A stretch of 26,163 nucleotides of DNA from Thermoplasmatales archaeon ex4484_6 (GTDB taxonomy: Archaea; Thermoplasmatota; Penumbrarchaeia; Penumbrarchaeales; Penumbrarchaeaceae): positions 1-26,163 of the forward strand of contig NJDO01000006.1 in the NCBI GenBank assembly GCA_002254385.1, given 5' to 3'. The notes beneath the pieces were generated by a model, which searched no databases, was not told the DNA's origin, and worked only from the letters and a program-made list of their open reading frames with translations. Below, piece after piece: positions 22,541-26,163 of this stretch (its first letter is position 1; each line of letters opens with the position of its first letter). The position numbers were made by a program, and so were the translations under genes.

Positions 22541-23269
22541 ATGGACGCAGAGAGGCAGGACCCTGCCGTAGGACACATTCATTCCATCGAACTCCAGGGC
22601 TACGGGATGGACGTTGACACCGGCCAGAACGGCATCCCGGAAGGCTCTTGCGAATTCCGGGTCGCATTTCGCGTTCGGAATGAAGCATTCGGTATCCGGT
22701 GCAAGCACGAGAACGAGAACATCCGACTCGCAGCCCTCCTCCTTCAACCGGATAAGTTCACGGAGATGTCTGGTACCCCTGGTCGTTGGTGCATCCGGAA
22801 ACAGTGCCCGGCCATCCCTTGACAGCGTGCAGCCCTTCACCTCGACATAATGTACCTTTCCGTCCTCCACAGTGAGATGAAAATCCAACCTGGAAGCTCC
22901 CGCTCTGACCTCTGCCCGCAAAGAGGAAAAACGACCCACCGGGGAGAAGGGGGAGGAGAGAATGGATTCCGCTATGTATCTGTGATAGGATGAATTGACA
23001 AGGACCCATTTCCCTCCCACCTTTCCCGATACCAGGTCCCATGATGTCCTGCGCCCCTCCCTGTCCGCCTTTCTAAGCTGAACGACGTTCCCGGGATAGA
23101 GTATCTCCTTCAATCTTCCGGGGTCATGAACATGAACCTTCTCGTTCCGGTACACGGTTCCGTCCGGCAGTTCAACATCCGCGAGAAGAAGAAAACGGTT
23201 CGGTCGGGATATGACATGTCCCAGAGCGTCGACCTTCACAGTGAAGAGAACGTTCCCGCTGTCACTCAT
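22526..23269 (-). CDS. sfsA: SfsA homolog
   Basis: SfsA is a widely conserved protein with an OB-like N-terminal domain and a nuclease-like C-terminal domain. It was named for an effect on sugar fermentation in E. coli, but its true role is unsettled. The 247-residue protein has the family's VISRPNRFLLLADVELPDG, VHVHDPGRLKEIL, RLDFHLTVEDGKVHYVEVKG, and LFPDAPTTRGTRHLRELI, where the D and the E-V-K set form a PD-(D/E)xK-like site. ATG 23269 is used because the protein then begins just before the family's first strand; a longer frame from 23338 adds residues unlike the family. The ribosome site is weak (GGGAATTCG). It stands alone on the minus strand and overlaps the reductase gene at its 3' end. 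Confidence 0.93.
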   Translation of the reverse strand: MSDSGNVLFTVKVDALGHVISRPNRFLLLADVELPDGTVYRNEKVHVHDPGRLKEILYPGNVVQLRKADREGRRTSWDLVSGKVGGKWVLVNSSYHRYIAESILSSPFSPVGRFSSLRAEVRAGASRLDFHLTVEDGKVHYVEVKGCTLSRDGRALFPDAPTTRGTRHLRELIRLKEEGCESDVLVLVLAPDTECFIPNAKCDPEFARAFRDAVLAGVNVHPVALEFDGMNVSYGRVLPLCVHSEDI

Positions 23270-23588
23270 CGAATTCCCGACGCAGGGGATGATGTTAAAG
23301 GATTTCCCGAAAAACAATCCATGCTGACAGGCTTCCACGTCGAGGAATCCCGCCGTGTTCGAAACAGAATACGGAGATGAGGCGCCACCTCTCCCGGAAG
23401 GAGGGTTTCATGAATGGTGCGGTCTGCTGCAGGAAGGCTTCCCGAAAGGACGGAGGATAATCACGTTATCGGGTTGGGCCTCACGAATCAAGGGAATACA
23501 TAACTTCTGGATGTTTCAATGTATTCACAGGGTTTGCGGGAAAAAAAGGTTAATCGAGATTCCACTTCCGGGAGTAAGGGGCGTAGAT
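23270..23588. promoter_or_regulatory. Divergent intergenic region between sfsA and the flavin reductase
   Basis: About 320 bases without a credible gene. The open frame that would extend the flavin reductase upstream has no protein-like character and no ribosome site. A short inverted repeat GATAA...TTATC at 23456-23470 (five-base spacer) and an A-rich stretch with GGTTAATCG at about 23539-23547, about 45 bp before the reductase ATG, are the only visible control-like elements. No RNA gene was recognised. Confidence 0.4.
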
Positions 23589-24095
23589 ATGCTGGATAAG
23601 GAAGCTCTCCTGAAAGTGACCTACGGGATGTACATCGTGTCCTCGATGAAGGGGCAAAGGATGAACGGGCTGGTAATAAACACGGCGAACCAGGTCACAT
23701 CGAAACCCGCCTGCGTTTCGATATGCATCAACAGGGAGAACCTGACACATGAATATATTCGAGATTCGGGTGTTTTCTCGATATCCATCCTCAAGCAGGA
23801 AACGCCGCTCAAGTTCATCGGAAGATGGGGATTTCGCTCCGGCAGGGACATCGACAAGTTCGAGGGTACCAGTTACAAGACCGGCAAGAGCGGGGCTCCC
23901 ATCGTTCTTGACAATGCCCTTGGCTACCTGGACCTGAAACTCCTTGACCACCTCTCCGTTGGAACACACACCATCTTCGTCGGGGAGATCATGGAATCGG
24001 AGATGATGGAGGATACGGCTCCGCTCACATATTCATATTACAGAAATATCAGGGGGGGAAGATCCTCCAGATACGCTCCAACCTACGAGGAATGA
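23589..24095 (+). CDS. Flavin reductase (FMN-binding split barrel, Hrb-like)
   Basis: A 168-residue FMN-binding split-barrel protein. The blocks VTYGMYIVSS, NGLVINTANQVTSKP, CINRENLTHEYI, FIGRWGFRSGRDIDKFEG, SGAPIVLDNALGYL and GTHTIFVGEIMESE match the flavin reductase half of the high-molecular-weight rubredoxin of anaerobes (Hrb), which passes electrons from NAD(P)H to rubredoxin-type acceptors. The rubredoxin half is absent, so it is a stand-alone domain. The rubrerythrin encoded 1.5 kb downstream carries a rubredoxin domain and is a plausible acceptor. ATG 23589 matches the family's N-terminus and follows GGGAGTAAGGGG. A T5 run at about 24115-24119 after the stop may end the transcript. 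Confidence 0.88.
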   Translation: MLDKEALLKVTYGMYIVSSMKGQRMNGLVINTANQVTSKPACVSICINRENLTHEYIRDSGVFSISILKQETPLKFIGRWGFRSGRDIDKFEGTSYKTGKSGAPIVLDNALGYLDLKLLDHLSVGTHTIFVGEIMESEMMEDTAPLTYSYYRNIRGGRSSRYAPTYEE

Positions 24096-24189
24096 AGGGG
24101 AAGCCGCAGGGACTGTTTTTCTCGTGCAGCTCATGATAATGGTTCCGCATCTCCAAAGGCTCGTTCGGAGTTCCAAGAAGGTGAAAAAA

Positions 24190-24221
24190 TCGGACACGAA
24201 TGATAATACATTCGTATCCGA
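24190..24221. repeat. Long palindrome upstream of ferritin
   Basis: Arms of 13 bases, TCGGACACGAATG and CATTCGTATCCGA, match at 12 of 13 positions around the loop ATAATA. It lies in the 282-bp gap between the flavin reductase and ferritin, about 100 bp before the ferritin TATA box. It has no following T run, so an operator (for an iron or redox regulator) is as likely as a terminator. A second short stem (CCCACC with GGTGGG) lies at about 24233-24252. Confidence 0.55.
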
Positions 24222-24317
24222 ACTCTTAACCCCCACCCCCGAGGTATGGTGGGCAAAGGGAATTGAGGAGTATTTGAAGAGTCAAACAACTAGATGCTTT
24301 GAAATTCCTGTATGATG

Positions 24318-24328
24318 AAAAATATAAG
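24318..24328 (+). promoter_or_regulatory. Ferritin promoter (TATA box)
   Basis: AAAAATATAAG is a good TATA match. It predicts a start near 24349 and a leader of about 30 bases that contains the GGAGG ribosome site of ferritin. Confidence 0.5.
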
Positions 24329-24377
24329 GGACAGATTGAAATACGTTGGTGCACAAGGAGTGCACGGAGGAAGACAC

Positions 24378-24887
24378 ATGATCTCCGATAACATGCTCGA
24401 GGAGCTGAACAAACAGGTGAACGAGGAGCTGTACTCCGCATATCTCTACCAGGCAATGTCCGCTTACGCGAATTCCAAGGGATACAGGGGGGTGGCCCAC
24501 TGGCTAGATACGCAGGCCCAGGAGGAGATGATACATGCCAGGAAATTCTACGATTACATACTGGAAAGGGGAGGAAGGGTCAGACTTCTGGGAATCAAGG
24601 AGCCCCCCGTGGATTTCGGGACCCTGCTTGATATCTTCGAGGCCGCCCTGGCACATGAAGAGCATATCACGGGCAGGATAAACCACCTTGTCAATACTGC
24701 CAGGGAGGAGAGGGATCACGCCACCGACAATTTCCTTCAATGGTTCGTGGCCGAACAGGTCGAGGAGGAATCCACGGCCACGGGCATCGTTGACCAGCTG
24801 AAGCTCATAGGTGACAACATGGGCGGTATATTCCAGCTCGACAGGGAGCTCGGAACGAGACCCTCACCGTCCACCGAATCAGAATAA
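24378..24887 (+). CDS. ftn: Ferritin (bacterial FtnA type)
   Basis: Ferritin oxidises and stores iron in a 24-subunit shell. The 169-residue protein has all ferroxidase-centre residues at the same numbers as E. coli FtnA: E17, E50 and H53 (QEEMIHARKF), E94, Q127 and E130 (EQVEEES). ATG 24378 is chosen because GGAGG lies seven bases upstream; the frame extends to 24312 but those residues are unlike ferritin. It is preceded by a TATA box and a long palindrome and followed 53 bases later by another ferritin-like gene. It is unlikely to bind haem, since the methionine used for haem in bacterioferritin is not evident. Its position fits an oxygen- and iron-stress cluster. Confidence 0.95.
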   Translation: MISDNMLEELNKQVNEELYSAYLYQAMSAYANSKGYRGVAHWLDTQAQEEMIHARKFYDYILERGGRVRLLGIKEPPVDFGTLLDIFEAALAHEEHITGRINHLVNTAREERDHATDNFLQWFVAEQVEEESTATGIVDQLKLIGDNMGGIFQLDRELGTRPSPSTESE

Positions 24888-24909
24888 ACAAATGCCAGAT
24901 AATGCATGC

Positions 24910-24934
24910 CCCACCGTGAGGAAACCACGGTGGG
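24910..24934 (+). promoter_or_regulatory. Hairpin covering the ribosome site of the rubrerythrin-like gene
   Basis: Perfect 9-bp arms CCCACCGTG and CACGGTGGG flank a seven-base loop (AGGAAAC) and end six bases before the ATG at 24941. The right arm contains GGTGGGATC, the only plausible ribosome site, so the folded mRNA would hide it. This points to translational control or to separation of the ferritin and rubrerythrin-like messages. A terminator is possible but there is no T run. Confidence 0.55.
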
Positions 24935-24940
24935 ATCACG

Positions 24941-25432
24941 ATGAACATAGCAAGATACGGTTTGAAGGATCTCCTTCTCGCGGCCGTCAAGAGCGAGGTC
25001 GAGAGCAGGGAGGTATATTTGCAACTTGCAGGAAAGGTCAACAACGCATTCCTGGCCGACAGACTGAGGTTCATTGCGGAAGAGGAGCTCAAGCACCAGG
25101 ACTACCTGGAATCGGTATTCAGAATGCAGTTCCAGGAAGATGTCCCGGACCTCCCGGAGACCACTCCCGTCCCCCTTCCCGAGGTTCATGTCGACAGACC
25201 CTTCGTTCAGGCATCCTCCATCCTGACCCAGGCGATGGAAGCCGAACAGGCCGCAGCCGATTTCTACGAATCCCTCTCCGACCGTTTCGATGACAACGAG
25301 ATAAGGAGCACCCTCATCTACATCTCCAGGATGGAGATCACCCATTACAGGCTGCTGGAGATAGAAAGGGACCATCTTCAATCCACCGAAGACTACGAGA
25401 TGGAATGGGAAATGATGCATGCCGGCCCGTGA
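24941..25432 (+). CDS. Rubrerythrin-like diiron protein without a rubredoxin domain
   Basis: A 163-residue four-helix ferritin-like protein with a complete diiron site: E19 or E21 in VKSEVESREVY, E49-x2-H52 in EEELKHQDY, E100/E102 in AMEAEQAAADFY and E132-x2-H135 in RMEITHYRLLEIE. It is about the length of the rubrerythrin core, but the C-terminal rubredoxin is missing, so it would need an outside electron donor such as the flavin reductase or the rubrerythrin downstream. Peroxide reduction is the usual role of such proteins; ferritin-like cargo of other systems is an alternative. It lies 53 bases after ferritin with a hairpin over its ribosome site. A small stem (CCGGC with GCCGG) spans its stop codon. 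Confidence 0.85.
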   Translation: MNIARYGLKDLLLAAVKSEVESREVYLQLAGKVNNAFLADRLRFIAEEELKHQDYLESVFRMQFQEDVPDLPETTPVPLPEVHVDRPFVQASSILTQAMEAEQAAADFYESLSDRFDDNEIRSTLIYISRMEITHYRLLEIERDHLQSTEDYEMEWEMMHAGP

Positions 25433-25527
25433 GCCGGTATCTTCTCCCTCCATGAGAAAACAGTATCTTTTTCCGGGAAGATGGCTCAGGCCCCGATATC
25501 CTTCGAGGGCTCCCTCTTCCGGGGATG

Positions 25528-25537
25528 CTTTTAATAA
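25528..25537 (+). promoter_or_regulatory. Rubrerythrin promoter (TATA box)
   Basis: CTTTTAATAA lies about 38 bp before the rubrerythrin ATG. It predicts a start near 25559 and a very short leader with AAGGTGGG as the ribosome site. Confidence 0.5.
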
Positions 25538-25570
25538 CGGAGAGATATTAGTCCCCGTGAAGGTGGGAAC

Positions 25571-26146
25571 ATGTCAAGTATCAAAGGCACCAGGACCGAG
25601 CAGAATCTTCTGAAGGCATTCGCGGGGGAATCCCAGGCAAGGAACAGATATACATTCTTTGCAAAGACCGCAAAGAAGGAGGGATTCAATGCAATCTCGA
25701 ACATATTCCTCGAGACCGCGGAGAATGAGAGGGAGCATGCCAAGCTCTTCTTCAAGCATCTGGAGGGAGGCATGGTGGAGATCACGGCCTCATACCCTGC
25801 AGGTGTGATCGGTACCACCCTGGAGAACCTGAAGGCCGCCGCTGCAGGCGAGAACGAGGAATGGAGCATACTGTATCCCGAATTTGCAAAGGTTGCGGAG
25901 GAGGAGGGATTCCCGGAGGTCGCAACCACTTTCAGGATGGTGGCAAAGGTCGAAGTGGAGCACGAGGCAAGGTACAATACCCTAATCGAGAGGCTCGAGG
26001 GGGAGGGTTTCTTCAAGAGGGAGAGCCCCATCAAATGGAAGTGCCTCAACTGCGGATACATTCATGAAGGAACCGAACCCCCGGAGATCTGCCCGTCCTG
26101 CAAGCATCCGAGGGCATATTTCGAACCATTATGCATCAACTACTGA
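25571..26146 (+). CDS. rbr: Rubrerythrin
   Basis: Rubrerythrin reduces hydrogen peroxide in anaerobes. The 191-residue protein has the diiron four-helix domain with E20 (AGESQARNRY), E53-x2-H56 (ENEREHAKLF), E94/E97 and E128-x2-H131 (KVEVEHEARY), then a C-terminal rubredoxin domain with C158, C161, C174 and C177 (KCLNCGY, CPSCKHPRAYFE). All metal ligands are intact and the length is normal. ATG 25571 follows AAGGTGGG. It has its own TATA box, so it can be expressed apart from the ferritin gene upstream. The flavin reductase at 23589-24095 is a likely link in its electron supply. It is the last gene in the window. Confidence 0.97.
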   Translation: MSSIKGTRTEQNLLKAFAGESQARNRYTFFAKTAKKEGFNAISNIFLETAENEREHAKLFFKHLEGGMVEITASYPAGVIGTTLENLKAAAAGENEEWSILYPEFAKVAEEEGFPEVATTFRMVAKVEVEHEARYNTLIERLEGEGFFKRESPIKWKCLNCGYIHEGTEPPEICPSCKHPRAYFEPLCINY

Positions 26147-26163
26147 TCCGGAAGACGGTATCC

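Noticed and set aside
24737..25453. Minus-strand frame of 238 codons over ferritin and the rubrerythrin-like gene
   Set aside because: It is antisense to both genes, whose metal ligands are all intact.
1..26163. CRISPR arrays, tRNA or rRNA genes, transposons, phage genes
   Set aside because: No regularly spaced repeats, no T-arm-like GTTCRA motif in a cloverleaf, and no transposase or integrase-like frame was found.

Overview
The window comes from an archaeon, most likely an uncultured anaerobic member of the Thermoplasmatota. This is inferred from an archaellin with a class III (archaeal prepilin-type) signal, an ArlD/E-type archaellum protein, the archaea-only chemotaxis adaptor CheF, archaeal TATA-type promoters, GGAGGTG-like ribosome sites, AGG/AGA-rich codon use, and surface proteins that combine fibronectin-III/PKD modules with a cytoplasmic zinc ribbon. 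No rRNA, tRNA, CRISPR array, insertion sequence or integrase was seen.

Layout. 1-863 (minus): the start of an exported protein cut by the window edge, behind two tandem winged-helix regulators. 864-1466: an AT-rich control region with two matching palindromes around a TATA box. 1494-4210 (plus): an unusually large archaellin carrying a Fn3-like insertion of about 545 residues, then an ArlD/E-like protein. 4308-13159: the chemotaxis core. It holds cheR (plus); a minus block of cheW, a KaiC-like ATPase and a zinc-ribbon CheC relative; and a plus operon of cheY, a candidate small ORF, cheA, cheD (apparent CTG start), a MamK-like bacterial-type actin, an unrecognised gene and cheC. 13285-16211 (minus): a PAS histidine kinase, a receiver protein and a double-zinc protein. 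The kinase and the zinc protein share a C-terminal module of about 75 residues with a GW-x2-AP core that I do not recognise. 16344-20823 (minus): a large single-pass surface protein, a sirtuin and cheF. 20956-22540 (plus): a TerB-like helical protein, an Ogg2-type 8-oxoguanine glycosylase and a free-methionine-sulfoxide reductase. 22526-23269 (minus): sfsA. 23589-26146 (plus): a flavin reductase, ferritin, a rubrerythrin-like diiron protein and rubrerythrin, together an anaerobe's oxygen-defence set.

Working model. Receptors encoded elsewhere signal through CheW/CheA to CheY. CheR, CheD and CheC adjust receptor adaptation, and CheF passes the CheY signal to the archaellum motor, whose filament subunit is encoded at the left. 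No CheB or methyl-accepting receptor is encoded here. The MamK-like actin inside the che operon is the most striking element: in magnetotactic bacteria MamK interacts with a chemoreceptor-like protein, so a filament that positions an archaeal chemosensory array is a reasonable hypothesis. The KaiC-like ATPase, the zinc-ribbon CheC variant, the unrecognised gene between actin and cheC, and the shared module in the kinase operon may be lineage-specific additions to this signalling system.
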